This document shows positions 8,712 to 19,555 of a DNA stretch of 64,000 bases, piece after piece. Under the pieces are notes generated by a model. The model was not told the DNA's origin and did not search any database. It saw only the letters and a program-made list of their open reading frames with translations. The stretch comes from Aquilaria yunnanensis (Eukaryota; Streptophyta; Magnoliopsida; Malvales; Thymelaeaceae): positions 68,891,992 to 68,955,991 of the forward strand of contig CM077600.1 in the NCBI GenBank assembly GCA_039654915.1, in the 5' to 3' direction. The translations under genes were made by a program, and so were the position numbers. Each line of letters begins with the position of its first letter. Position 1 is the stretch's first letter.

Positions 8712-9490
8712 TGGCCAAGCTTGGATGTTGACAGACTGGCGATATTCTGGTAGAAAAATCATATCTTGAGCTAAACAGATCAGAATTGTGTAATTCTTGA
8801 TTCATTGGAAAGCTAACATCTGGAGCTACAAATCATATGAAGACCGTGAAACCCAGTTTTCAAGTTAAGGAGGTCCAATTTAGCTTCAAAGTCGCGATTT
8901 ACGAGTGATCGCTGGTTCAGAAGAAGTTGCAGTATTTTGGTCATATCTTTGGATTCAGATGTCCGTTTTGCGTGGTTCAGGTGTCATTTCAAAGCTAAGA
9001 AAGTATTTTCGTTCAAATCCTATTTAGATACATTATTTAGGAAGTTATTTAGGCTATGGAATAGTTTTAAATCATTTTGGACAAGTGGCATACGCTGCAT
9101 TCATTAAACTTGTTCAAACTAGGAATTAGAGTCCTAATTTGACTAGGATTTCCTATGTCTTTGTATCTAGGATTCCTAAGGGATTTAGGCTGTGAATTTT
9201 GCCCAGCTTTTAACCCTAGTTTAGGCCTATATAAAGGTACATATTCTGGATGTAAACATACAGATTATTGCCGAAATAATATTGCTCTTTGGAGAGGTTT
9301 TCTCTTTGGTTCTTGGCGGACTGCCTTGGTGCACAAGTGTGCTTGTGTTCTTGGAGTTCTATACTTCTCGTTTCTAATCACAGGTTGATTAGGGGTGGGG
9401 GTTTCAAATCCAGTCTCTTTGATGTCTTGTGGAGCTTGAAAAACATCTTGGGCGAGTTTCATGGTCGTTATACCATCGGGGTTCGCATCA
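8642..9490 (+). repeat. G2 3' LTR (849 bp)
   Basis: It has the same length and, by eye, the same sequence as 4163-5011, ends in GGGGTTCGCATCA, and is followed by the TTTTG duplication. The long ORF stops 70 bp inside it. Confidence 0.95.
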
Positions 9491-9495
9491 TTTTG
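9491..9495. repeat. Target-site duplication, right of G2
   Basis: TTTTG matches 4139-4143; the G1 leader resumes from here on the minus strand. Confidence 0.92.
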
Positions 9496-10116
9496 GGGCG
9501 CAAAACTTTCAACACTTTGAGAAAACTTCTTTTTTTGCAAGCTCTTTTCTTTTCTTTTCTTTGCTCTTTCTTTTTCTTTTCTTTTCCTTCCTTTTTTTTT
9601 TCCTCCTTTTTTTTTTTTTTGCTTGCTGTTTTGATGCTAACCAAACTTTCTCCTTGAAACTCCTTGCTGCCAAAGACAAAAAGTTAGAATTCTTTTCGGC
9701 CAAGACAAGAAAACTAGTGAAATTGGCACAATTTGAAGCAACTTTTTGATACCGAAAATTCCTGAACTTGGATCCTTCTTTTTTTGAAGTTTTCTGGACT
9801 CTAAGATGCTGGAAACAATGAAAACAAAAGAGATTAATATGGCTGGAAACGAAACAGAAAGATGAGAATTAAACAAGAACAAACAAGTAGAAACCGAGAA
9901 CACAAGGTGACATGGATTGACTTCTTTTTGTTGTTTTTGTGATTTTCGGACTTGAACAAGGATGGAATAAAAAAAGGAAAGACCTGAAACAAGAAGAAAA
10001 TAGATTAAAACAGAGAATTAAAGCATGAAATTACTGGACAAAATTGAAGGGAAAACGAAGAGAAACAAGAACACAAAGATATGGCCTTCAATGGAACTTG
10101 TGGCTCTGATACCAAC
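9491..10116 (-). other. G1 leader, distal part, with primer site
   Basis: This continues the G1 leader as the reverse complement of 5012-5640, with the T-rich complement of the A/G tract at about 9530-9622. At 10103-10114 GCTCTGATACCA is the minus-strand primer-binding site, two bases from the LTR. Confidence 0.9.
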
Positions 10117-10148
10117 TGATGCGAACGCCGATGATATAATGACCATGA
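10117..10148 (-). repeat. G1 5' LTR remnant (32 bp)
   Basis: Only TGATGCGAACGCCGATG and about 15 further bases of the LTR remain before copia C1 begins. The rest of this LTR is not found on the other side of C1. Confidence 0.85.
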
Positions 10149-11607
10149 TGAAGATTTTCAGGATCTCAATAATAACATACTCTTATGTTATTCATTTGTG
10201 TATATGCCACATGCATATAAGTTTTCCATACATATTGTCTCAAAAAAACAATATCTAGCATGCTATTTGAGTTCAACATGAATATAGACATACTTATCCA
10301 GTCAAACAAACTTAGCATGCCACTAAGATCATTCATAAAATTTAAATCCTTAGCATGCTACTAAAGCAAGAAAGGATGCGTACCTTCCTTTTTGATAGTC
10401 TTGTGCCGAAAAGGAAAAGGAAGGACTTGATCTTAGAGATACGCCTTGAGGCTTGAATTGAGATGAAGAATCTCAATGTAATTCCACCCACAATGCTCTA
10501 AGAAAGTGTCTAATATTTCGGCTCTTTAAAGGAATGAAAGGAGGAATTTTTCTCTCAAGAAAAATGGTGCAAATTGAGTGTAAAATTCGTACCCACAATG
10601 GCCAGCCACTAAAGGCTATTTATAGATGACCAAAAGGCACACCTTTACACCAAGAAAGGTGTCCTTTAAGCCAAAGAACACTTCCTTTGGCTAAGGGTCA
10701 TGTATGGTGGCGAAAATACATGTCTTTTAGCCAAGGAACACTTCCTTTGGCCTATAACCACCCATAACTACCTTATGGGCGAAAATACATGTCTTTTAAG
10801 TCAAGGAACACTTCCTTTGGCCTATAACCACCCATAACTACCTTATGGGCGAAAATACATGTCTTTTAAGTCTAAAGGACATCACATTTGGTGCAATAAC
10901 CACCTCAACCACCTCCATGGCCGAACATACATGTCCTTTAAAGTCAAAGGACATCACTCTTGGTGCTATAAGCACCCTATGGCCGAATATACATGTCCAT
11001 TCACCCAAGGAACACTTCCTTTGGATGAAAGGACATGTTCTTTTAGCCAAGAGTTATTTCTTTTGATGAAGAGACATACCTTTACACAAAAGATGTGTCT
11101 CTTGGTGGTTTTGAGCTAAAAACAAGGTGAGCTGGCACAAAGCTAGCTCAATATGCTACTTATGCACCATTGAGCTCCTTTGAGCTCCAACCAAGCACCA
11201 TGAACTAAGGTCCAGCTCCAAGAACTGACCTTGAGCTGGAGTTAGCTGCTTTCAGCTGAAGTAAACTGAAGTCCAGCTACACTCAGCTACCAAAAGCTGA
11301 AGTGAGCTGACTTGAGCTGAAGTCCAGCTACATTCAGCTACCATAAGCTGAAGTGAGCTGACTTGAGCTTACTTGAGCTAACTTGAGCTGAAGTCCAGCT
11401 ACATTCAGCTACCATAAGCTGAAGTGAGCTGACTTGAGCTAACTTGAGCTGAAGTCCAGCTACTTTGAGCTACTTATAGCTGAAGTGAGCTGACTTGAGC
11501 TAAGGGGAGCTACTTCTAGCTGCCTTAGATACCTTTTCAAGCTATAGTTAGCTCAACGAGCTCAAATCCTATCTTAAAAGGATCTTGGTGCGCCAAGAAT
11601 TCCAACA
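10149..11607 (-). repeat. C1 3' LTR (1459 bp)
   Basis: It runs from TGAAGATTTTCAGG to GAATTCCAACA as written. TATTTATA at 10617-10624 is the minus-strand TATA box. At 10660-11090 there are repeated modules around GGAACACTTCC and ACATGT, and at 11105-11580 an AGCT-rich minisatellite. Confidence 0.93.
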
Positions 11608-11618
11608 AACTCCCACTC
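11608..11618 (-). promoter_or_regulatory. C1 polypurine tract
   Basis: On the minus strand GAGTGGGAGTT precedes TGTTGG of the LTR. The tract is conserved at C3 and C5; the C6 copy reads GAGTGCGAGTT. Confidence 0.8.
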
Positions 11619-12895
11619 GCACTAAGATGCTTTTAAAACTCCCAGCTCCCACTCAAAACAAAACTCCTTAATCCTTATAGCCGAAATAATCTAGACACTT
11701 CTACATATATAGAGTTGTGGGTGCGACCTCAAGGCACACACACTAAGTCTCTTCTATTGAGGTTGTTAGACTCTCAATAGAAGATTGTCCTCTCCTCATA
11801 GTTTGAACTTCTTCAAACTTTCCTTAAACACATCAAGTACAAGTGTGTTGCTTAAACACATCAAGCTTTCTTGAACACATCAAGTTTTTCTTGAACACAT
11901 CAAGTTTTGCCTTTCAGACCCCAGACATATGATACACTTCTTAATCACAATCAGTCTCTTTCTCTGAATTTCAACTCCTTGAAATCCATGATTGTATTAA
12001 GCATTGTGTACTCATTTAAATCACAATTCAATCTATCATACTACTCACAGTAATATGTGGGCCCAAGATTGAATTTAGTGAACGTGTACCATCTTAATGT
12101 CTTTCCTTTGAGCTTCAACTACTTAGGTCAATGAATTAACATGATCACCCAAAAGGAGGATACTCCAGTCTCATTTCTCTAAGACCTTCGACAACCAATC
12201 AAAGTGATCATAATTAACTCAACTTCCTAATAGCAAGCTATAGTCACTAAGAGTCTGATTTGAAGAATCTCACACTAAGCAAGAACAGAGACAACTTGCT
12301 TAAATTCTTCTATGGTCGTATTTCATGGTCATGGAACACTTGGAAACACATCCATTAAAGTTCCAGAATACACTTCTAAGGTGTTTTACTCATGTCACTC
12401 CCACTTGGAGTGATCTCCATTCCAATTGAGGAGTGTGTCATTTCTCCCTCTTAAAACACCATTAAGTGTACTCCTCTTAACATATAAAAGGAGGACATGT
12501 CAATAACCATGAAATTTCTCCATGTAAGCCCTTGCTTACATCTAACATAGGCTAGGATGTATGAATGGTCATACAAACTGAATGCACCAAAGCATTGAAC
12601 CTTGATTACTCATAATCTAGGCGACCATGAAAGGCTAAAGTGTCATGTGTTGGAGCATGACTCCCACTTAAATGTATCATTCATTTAAGGCTTTAGCCAG
12701 TCTCATCCTTAATCTTACACAAAGATCAAGGGCGAATGACTCGTGTGAGAAAGTCATTCTCTACCTATGTTTGACATGTTCATTTGTTCGTTGTGTTTTC
12801 TAAAATTGAACTGATTATTTCATAAAATAATCTATATTATCACAAAAATAATACTTAACATGTGTGACACCAAAGAGGTGAAGTACATCCAACAT
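11619..12895 (-). other. C1 noncoding region between pol and 3' LTR
   Basis: About 1.28 kb without a supported ORF, conserved at similar length in C5 (47672-48956) and C6 (53182-54464). It is longer than the short spacer usual in copia elements. There are local repeats of ACACATCAAG near 11827-11905. It may be a lost extra ORF or an untranslated region; I see no env-like features. Confidence 0.75.
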
Positions 12896-13477
12896 TTACA
12901 TTCTTCTAAGACCCATTGCTCTAACATGTCGAGCAAACACAAGTGGTGGCAATGGCTTAGTGAGAGGATCTGCCACCATCAGGTCTGTAGAAATGTACTC
13001 AATCCTAACTTCACCCTCTTCAATTGCATCCCTTACAAAGTTATATTTCATGCTAATGTGCTTGGTTTTTCCATGGTATTTGGGGTCCTTAGTATAAGCC
13101 ATGGCTGCCATACTATCACTGTAGATAGTAATAGGTCTCTCAATAGAAACCTTGGACTCCAAATTCTTAAGGAAATAACCTAGCCAAAGGGCTTCTTGTA
13201 CAGCTGAGGCACATGAAACAAATTCAGCCTCCATTGTGGACAATGCTGTACAAGTTTGCTTCTTACTACACCAAGTAGTAGCACCACCATTTAGCATGAA
13301 AAGATAACCAGATGTAGACTTGCTGGAGTCTCTATCCCCACCCCAGTCAGCATCAGAATAGCCACGTAAACCAAGGTCTTTACCTTGGTAACAAAGCCAA
13401 TAATCCTTAGTACCCTTGAGGTACCTTAGGATCCTCTTGACATTCTTCCAATGCTCCAGACCAGGGTTGGAAGAATA
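12896..13477 (-). pseudogene. C1 pol, RNase H end
   Basis: Copia RNase H, in frame after a TGA at 13478-13480 that replaces the CGA of the intact family sequence. From N to C it contains [52 protein letters not shown] and TKPLPPLVFARHVRAMGLRRM. The SDS and STMEAE motifs hold expected acidic residues. The natural stop is TAA at 12896-12898. Confidence 0.85.
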
Positions 13478-15289
13478 TCATGCTAAAAGACCAACCGCTT
13501 GGCTGATGTCTGGCCTTGTACATAACATGGCGTACATCAAGCTACCAATGGCACTTAGGTAGGGAATCTGAGCCATCTCTTCCTTCTCCTTTGGAGTCTT
13601 AGGACATAAGTCCTCTCCAATCTTGCAACCATATGCAAGAGGTGTACTCATGGGCTTTGCATTTGTTAAGTTGAACCTTGCAAGAATCTTATCAATATAA
13701 GATTCTTGAGAAAGGGCCAATAGCCTTGCCTTTCTATTCCTCAGGATCTTCACCCCTAGAATAAAGGCAGCCTCTCCCATATCCTTCATGTCAAAGGTGG
13801 AAGACAACCATCCCTTGATGGTACTTAACAATGCAAGCCTATTACTTGCAATCAGTATATCATCTACATATAGAGTCAATACTGCAAAACTAGACCCAGA
13901 AGAGTACAAGTATACACAATGGTCTTCATGCATCATCACAAAGCCATAGTTTGTGATTGCATGGTGAAACTTCAAGTACCACTGTCTTGAAGCTTGCTTA
14001 AGACCATAGATAGACTTCTTTAGTCTACATACCTTGTCCTCTTGACCCTTTTGGACAAACCCCTCAGGTTGTCTCATATATATCTCCTCACTCAATTCAC
14101 CATTGAGAAAGGCGGTCTTTACATCCATCTGATGTAACTCTAAGTCTAGATTTGCCACAATGGCAAGTAATATCCTGATGGAAGTGAATTTCACAACAGG
14201 AGAGAAGGTGTCTTTGAAATCAACACCCTCCTTCTGTGTGAAACCCTTGGCCACCAACCGGGCCTTGTATCTTTCGATACTTCCATCAGAGTTCACCTTG
14301 ATCTTGAGAACCCACTTGTTCCCAATTGCCTTACGGCCTGGAGGAAGATCACTTAACTCCCAAACCCCATTGAGATGCATCGAATGCAACTCATCCTTCA
14401 TTGCATTTAGCCACTCTTCCCTTTGTTCACCCTCAAGAGCCTCCTCAATGTTACTTGGCTCATCTATCTCAGATGCAACCAAGTTTGCCTCACTATCCAG
14501 GATCCACCATTCCTTAGGTGGTCCAAATTTCCTCATTGATCTTCTCAATACAGGCTGAGATGGAGGCAACTCATGCTCCATCTCTTGAGGCTCAACATTT
14601 TGCCCTTGAGTATCCTCAACTCCCTCTTGAACAAAACCTTCCTCTTCGAAGTCTTGCTCATGTTGGTCCACAACAACAGGGATTTCTAGAGCCATTGCTC
14701 CACGTGGTTGAGGTACTCCCTCTAGAGTAGGTGCATGTGTCCCAAGTGTCCTTATGACACTTGGTTGACCCTCATCTAGGATCTGGCTTAATGAGGTTAA
14801 GTCACCACACTCACCAACTTTGGGGAACTCATCCTCCACAAAGTTAGCATTCCTTGCATCAAAGATGTTCCCAATTTTGTGACTTACATCCAAGAACACA
14901 TAACCCCTAGATTGTTCAACATAACCAAGGAAGGCACACTTCCTCCCTCTTGGACCCAACTTTCCCAAAGGGTGGTCCGTTATGTGAACATAAGCTAAAC
15001 AACCCCAAGGGCGTAAATAGCTTAGGTTAGGAGTTTTCTTCTTCCATAACTCATATGGAGAAGAATTCACATTCTTGGTGGGTACTCTATTAAGGACATG
15101 AACTGCACACAGCAGTGCATCACTCCAATAAGTGATGTCTAAATTGGCCTTTGCCATCATGGAACGTACCATGTCCATAAGAGTTCTATTCTTCCTCTCA
15201 GACACTCCATTCTGTTGGGGTGTCCAAGGAAGGGTGAACTCCCTCTCAATACCTTTCAAGTCACAAAATGCTTTGAATGCATTAGATGT
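13478..15289 (-). pseudogene. C1 pol, integrase end and reverse transcriptase
   Basis: This frame continues integrase after a TAA (15290-15292) that replaces a Tyr codon. It starts with the third catalytic region FTLPWTPQQNGVSERKNRTL, then the integrase tail SYLRPWGCLAYVH, an acidic linker, and RVT_2: [49 protein letters not shown] and catalytic YVDDILIAS at about residues 464-472 of the 593-aa Met-initiated part. The frame closes at TGA 13478-13480. All RT motifs look intact, so damage is limited to the nonsense codons. Confidence 0.88.
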
Positions 15290-16421
15290 TTACTCTCCAC
15301 CCCTATCTGTCCTCAAGGACTTAATCTTCTTACCTACTTGGTTCTCAACCAAGTACACATACTTCTCAAAGCATGCCAAGGCCTCTGCCTTGTTTCTGAG
15401 TAAGTAGATATGGGTGAATCGAGTATAATCATCTGTGAATGTGATGAAATACTTAAATCCATTTCTAGATTCAACCCTCATTGGCCCACACAGGTCAGAG
15501 TGAACTAAACTAAGTGCCTCACCTCTCCTAGTTGCTTTGCCAAAAGGCTTTCTTGTGGCTTTGCCTTCTAGGCATGATTGACAACTTGGAAGGACAACCT
15601 TGGTCAAGGAACCTAGCAAGCCACCCTTGGCTAGCTTGTTCATTCTATCTTGACCAATATGACCTAACCTTTCATGCCATCTTATTTCATTTGTGACCTC
15701 TGTCACATAGCAACTAGGACTTGCAACAGAATGGTCAGTTGGCTTTAACTCATAAAGCCCATTATTAACTGAACAAGTGCACACTATCTGATTATCTTTA
15801 ATAATAGACACACTATTATTAAAGAAATTAAAGCAATAATTGTACTTCAACATACAACTTATAGAAATCAAATTTCTACAAATGTTTGGTACATACAATA
15901 CATCTATTAGATACAAATATCCAATATCTATAGGAATTCTACATGTTCCTATGCCTTCCACTTCCAGCCTGGCATCATTTCCTACTGAAATGTGCTTAGC
16001 TCCTTTTGAGAGCTTCCTGTAGGCCACAAACCAGGACTTCTCCCGTGCTATGTGGTCTGTTGCTCCCGAGTCTACAATCCACAAAGAATTGCACTCAGTT
16101 AGTAATGTACATGACACAACATGTACAATGGAAGTAGAAGGGTATGTATGTACCTTGGGTGGACCTTTGCAATCCTTTGCAAAGTGTCCTTTATACCCAC
16201 AGTTGAAGCACTTTAGCTTGCTTATGTCCCGTTTCTTCTTGAACCTTTTCTTAGAAGCAGGAACTTTTCCCTTGCCCTTCCTTGGCCCTCCTTTTCCACC
16301 ATTCTTCTTCCATCCCTTCTGGATAGAAGATGAGGCAACATATGCCTTAGAATGGTCCTTGAGGGCCATTACCTCAGCCTCAAGGAGGAGGTGACGGGCA
16401 ATGTCATCAAATGACTTATTT
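15290..16421 (-). pseudogene. C1 gag end, protease and integrase
   Basis: The frame opens after a one-base deletion near 16421 relative to C2 and C4. It carries the CCHC knuckle CFNCGYKGHFAKDC, aspartic protease LWIVDSGATDHIA, the pre-integrase zinc region HERLGHIG...CQSCLEGKA, and the integrase core with SDLCGPM, FTDDYTRF and LRTDRGGE. It ends at the TAA at 15290-15292. Order and motifs identify Ty1/copia. Confidence 0.87.
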
Positions 16422-16950
16422 GAGGGTTATGGCGTAAGTTGACCTTCATCAACTGCCATTCCTCATCAGGCAAGGAACGAATTATTGCTTGCACTTGTTG
16501 CTCATCAGTGAGCACATGCCCTGCCGTCTTGAGTTGGTGGATCATGCGTGACATCTCACGCAAGTGAGCACTCATAGAGTGATCAGCACGCTTCACATAA
16601 TTCTCAAACCTGAGAATCATCGAGCGTTGTTTCTCTACAGAAACATCTCCATACTTGGCCTTGACAGAGTCCCATATGGCCCTGGCCCCCTCAAGCATGG
16701 AGAATTCCACCATAATCTCATCCACCATAGTGGAAAGGAGAGTGACTCTACACATAGAGTTCTTCTTTAGGAATGCCTCATAGGCAGTCTTATCCTCTCC
16801 CTCAGCAGGAGGCATGATCTCTTGAGTGAGTACATCAAGAGTATCTTGCTCAGTTAAAATGAATTTAATTTTCTGTTGCCAAATTGAATAGTTTTCACCA
16901 TCCAATTTGAGGTCAAGGTTTAATTCAGCAACAATATTCTTACAAGCCAT
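16369..16950 (-). pseudogene. C1 gag (UBN2-type)
   Basis: It starts MACKNIVAELNLDLKLDGENYSIWQQKIKF, a copia gag of the UBN2 type, with ENYVKRADHSMSAHLREMSRMIHQL and SLPDEEWQLMKVNLRHNPQI. A one-base deletion near 16421 shifts the last residues into SHLMTLPVTSSLRLR, whereas C2 and C4 read LSFDDIAHHLLLEAEVMAL or similar. The start ATG is shared with C2 (24098) and C4 (41386). Confidence 0.86.
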
Positions 16951-17218
16951 CTACATTGATGCAATTCACATGTTTTAGTTCAATTTACACAACAAGACTC
17001 AACAAAGCAACATGTGTATGAAAACAACTTCTAACATGCTCATATATGGCAAAAGAGATGCATATAACATTCGATCAGAAATATATAAACATGCCTTCAT
17101 TGTTTCATACACATATCCTTTATTAACCTTCATCGAAATCATACACATATGTATGATCCTAAATCATGCTCACAACATGTAACATATACATATTCATGAC
17201 CTAGGCTCTGATACCAAT
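16951..17218 (-). other. C1 leader and primer-binding site
   Basis: A short untranslated leader. At 17205-17216 GCTCTGATACCA is the minus-strand initiator Met tRNA primer site, two bases from the LTR. Confidence 0.88.
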
Positions 17219-18736
17219 TGAAGATTTTCAGGATCTCAATAATAACATACTCTTATGTTATTCATTTGTGTATATGCCACATGCATATAAGTTTTCCATA
17301 CATATTGTCTCAAAAAACAATATCTAGCATGCTATTTGAGTTCAACATGAATATAGACATACTTATCCAGTCAAACAAACTTAGCATGCCACTAAGATCA
17401 TTCATAAAACTTAAATCCTTAGCATGCTACTAAAGCAAGAAAGGATGCGTACCTTCCTTTTTGATAGTCTTGTGCCGAAAAGGAAAAGGAAGGACTTGAT
17501 CTTAGAGATACGCCTTGAGGCTTGAATTGAGATGAAGAATCTCAATGTAATTCCACCCACAATGCTCTAAGAAAGTGTCTAATATTTCGGCTCTTTAAAG
17601 GAATGAAAGGAGGAATTTTTCTCTCAAGAAAAATGGTGCAAATTGAGTGTAAATTCGTACTCTCAATGGCCAGCCACTAAAGGCTATTTATAGATGACCA
17701 AAAGGCACACCTTTACACCAAGAAAGGTGTCCTTTAAGCCAAAGAACACTTCCTTTGGCTAAGGGTCATGTATGGTGGCGAAAATACATGTCTTTTAGCC
17801 AAGGAACACTTCCTTTGGCCTATAACCACCCATAACTACCTTATGGGCGAAAATACATGTCTTTTAAGTCAAGGAACACTTCCTTTGGCCTATAACCACC
17901 CATAACTACCTTATGGGCGAAAATACATGTCTTTTAAGTCTAAAGGACATCACATTTGGTGCAATAACCACCTCAACCACCTCCATGGCCGAACATACAT
18001 GTCCTTTAAAGTCAAAGGACATCACTCTTGGTGCTATAAGCACCCTATGGCCGAATATACATGTCCATTCACCCAAGGAACACTTCCTTTGGATGAAAGG
18101 ACATGTTCTTTTAGCCAAGAGTTATTTCTTTTGATGAAGAGACATACCTTTACACAAAAGATGTGTCTCTTGGTGGTTTTGAGCTAGAAACAAGGTGAGC
18201 TGGCACAAAGCTAGCTCAATATGCTACTTATGCACCATTGAGCTCCTTTGAGCTCCAACCTAGCACCATGAACTAAGGTCCAGCTCCAAGAACTGACCTT
18301 GAGCTGGAGTTAGCTGCTTTCAGCTGAAGTAAACTGAAGTCCAGCTACACTCAGCTACCAAAAGCTGAAGTGAGCTGACTTGAGCTGAAGTCCAGCTACA
18401 TTCAGCTACCATAAGCTGAAGTGATCTGACTTGAGCTTACTTGAGCTAACTTGAGCTGAAGTCCAGCTACATTCAGCTACCATAAGCTGAAGTGAGCTGA
18501 CTTGAGCTGAAGTCCAGCTACATTCAGCTACCATAAGCTGAAGTGAGCTGACTTGAGCTGACTTGAGCTAACTTGAGCTGAAGTCCAGCTACTTTGAGCT
18601 ACTTATAGCTGAAGTGAGCTGACTTGAGCTAAGGGGAGCTACTTCTAGCTGCCTTAGATACCTTTTCAAGCTATAGTTAGCTCAACGAGCTCAAATCCTA
18701 TCTTAAAAGGATCTTGGTGCGCCAAGAATTCCAACA
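17219..18736 (-). repeat. C1 5' LTR (1518 bp)
   Basis: Near-identical to 10149-11607. The extra length is one more minisatellite copy around 18490-18560. The TATA box on the minus strand is at 17685-17692. The sequence past 18736 is unrelated to the left flank. Confidence 0.93.
17685..17692 (-). promoter_or_regulatory. TATA box in C1 5' LTR
   Basis: TATAAATA on the minus strand within GGTCATCTATAAATAGCC, conserved in most family C LTRs, including plus-strand C4 at 40647-40654. Confidence 0.7.
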
Positions 18737-18998
18737 ATGGACATGATGGATATGCTTGGTACTTAGTTCTGGAGTGCTTAGATAAGTCACAAAACAAGGA
18801 CACCAAGGACACCACTCAAAGTGCACCATTTGAGCCACCTTAAGTGTTCTTATTGCATTTTGTGTCCATAAGCTACATTTTTTAGCTCTAACTTTCCAGA
18901 CCTTCATTACCACATCTAATATGAAGATTCATGCCATTGGAACTCAAAGATTCAAGCTTGGATCTGAAGATACAAGAGAGAACCTTAAAGTGCCCAAA
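18737..18998 (+). other. Unrecognised sequence before the G3 LTR homology
   Basis: About 260 bp with no match I can find elsewhere in the window. It lies where the first part of the G3 5' LTR should be. It may be a different U3 from a recombinant LTR or unrelated filler. No ORF or RNA gene is supported. Confidence 0.5.
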
Positions 18999-19541
18999 AT
19001 GCACCCAAAAAGGCTATTTGGGAGTTTTCGGGTTTAATCTTGTATTTATATTTTATTTTCGTTCAAATCCTATTTAGATACATTATTTAGGAAGTTATTT
19101 AGGCTATGGAATAGTTTTAAATCGTTTTAGACAAGTGGCATACGCTGCATTCATTAAACTTGTTCAAACTAGGAATTAGAGTCCTAATTTGACTAGGATT
19201 TCCTATGTCTTTGTATCTAGGATTCCTAAGGGATTTAGGCTGCGAATTTTGCCCAGCTTTTAACCCTAGTTTAGGCCTATATAAAGGCACATATTCTAGA
19301 TGTAAACATATAGAAAAATTTCAAAATAATATTGCTCTTTGGAGAGGTTTTTTCTTTGGTTCTTTGTGGACTGCCTTGGTGCACAAGTGTGCTTGTGTTC
19401 TTGGAGTTCTATACTTCTCATTTCTAGTCACAGGTTGATTAGGGGTGGGGGTCTTCAAACCCAGTCTCTTTGATGTCTTGTGGAGCTTGAAAAACATCTT
19501 GGGCACATTTCATGGTCTTTATACCATCGGGGTTCGCATCA
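18999..19541 (+). repeat. G3 5' LTR, R/U5 half
   Basis: Similarity to other family G LTRs starts near 18999-19060 (GGGAGTTTTC, then TATTTTCGTTCAAATCC) and continues through TATATAAAGG at about 19279 to GGGGTTCGCATCA at 19541. The true 5' boundary is not resolved. Confidence 0.82.
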
Positions 19542-19543
19542 GT

Positions 19544-19555
19544 TGGTATCAGAGC
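19544..19555 (+). promoter_or_regulatory. G3 primer-binding site (initiator Met tRNA)
   Basis: TGGTATCAGAGC lies two bases after the LTR. Confidence 0.92.

Larger units (their letters stand above)
4144..9490 (+). mobile_element. G2: complete, recently inserted non-autonomous gypsy element
   Basis: The structure is complete: TTTTG duplication, 5' LTR, primer site, leader, one 927-codon ORF, polypurine tract, 3' LTR, TTTTG duplication. The two LTRs are both 849 bp (4163-5011 and 8642-9490) and I see no difference reading them side by side. That implies insertion too recent for LTR divergence. The only asymmetry is an extra 19 bp at the left end. The element has gag but no protease, integrase or functional RT, so it must have been mobilised in trans. 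It resembles the class of gag-only terminal-repeat elements called TR-GAG. Confidence 0.93.
95..10148 (-). mobile_element. G1: non-autonomous Ty3/gypsy element, interrupted by G2
   Basis: On the minus strand the order is a 5' LTR remnant (10117-10148), primer site (10103-10114), untranslated leader (9491-10102 plus 3851-4143), a long gag-derived ORF (3850-959), a polypurine tract and the 3' LTR (95-1115). G2 sits in the leader at 4144-9490, flanked by a TTTTG duplication. The 5' LTR is cut after 32 bp by copia C1. Family membership follows from collinear similarity to G2, G4, G5 and G6. No protease, integrase or active RT is encoded. Confidence 0.9.
10149..18736 (-). mobile_element. C1: nearly complete Ty1/copia element
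   Basis: Minus-strand order: 5' LTR 18736-17219, primer site, leader, gag, protease, integrase, RT, RNase H, a 1.28-kb noncoding stretch, polypurine tract, 3' LTR 11607-10149. Integrase before RT is the copia order. Coding is broken by one frameshift and two stops. The LTRs differ by roughly half a dozen substitutions I can see plus about 60 bp of extra minisatellite in the 5' copy. The flanks (CATGA and ATGGA) do not form a duplication, so one side has been rearranged. Confidence 0.92.

Noticed and set aside
10730..11010. Heat-shock element arrays in copia LTRs (GGAACACTTCC)
   Set aside because: The GAA and TTC blocks are separated by three bases instead of two, so the spacing does not fit the standard element. 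Kept only as a palindrome observation.
12860..13183. 107-aa ORF MCDTKEVKYIQ... repeated at 12860, 48921 and 54429
   Set aside because: It is the exact antisense of copia RNase H, which has clear motifs. The repetition reflects three pol copies.
19544..19555. tRNA gene from the TGGTATCAGAGC sequences
   Set aside because: Only the 12-base primer complement is present next to each LTR, with no cloverleaf.
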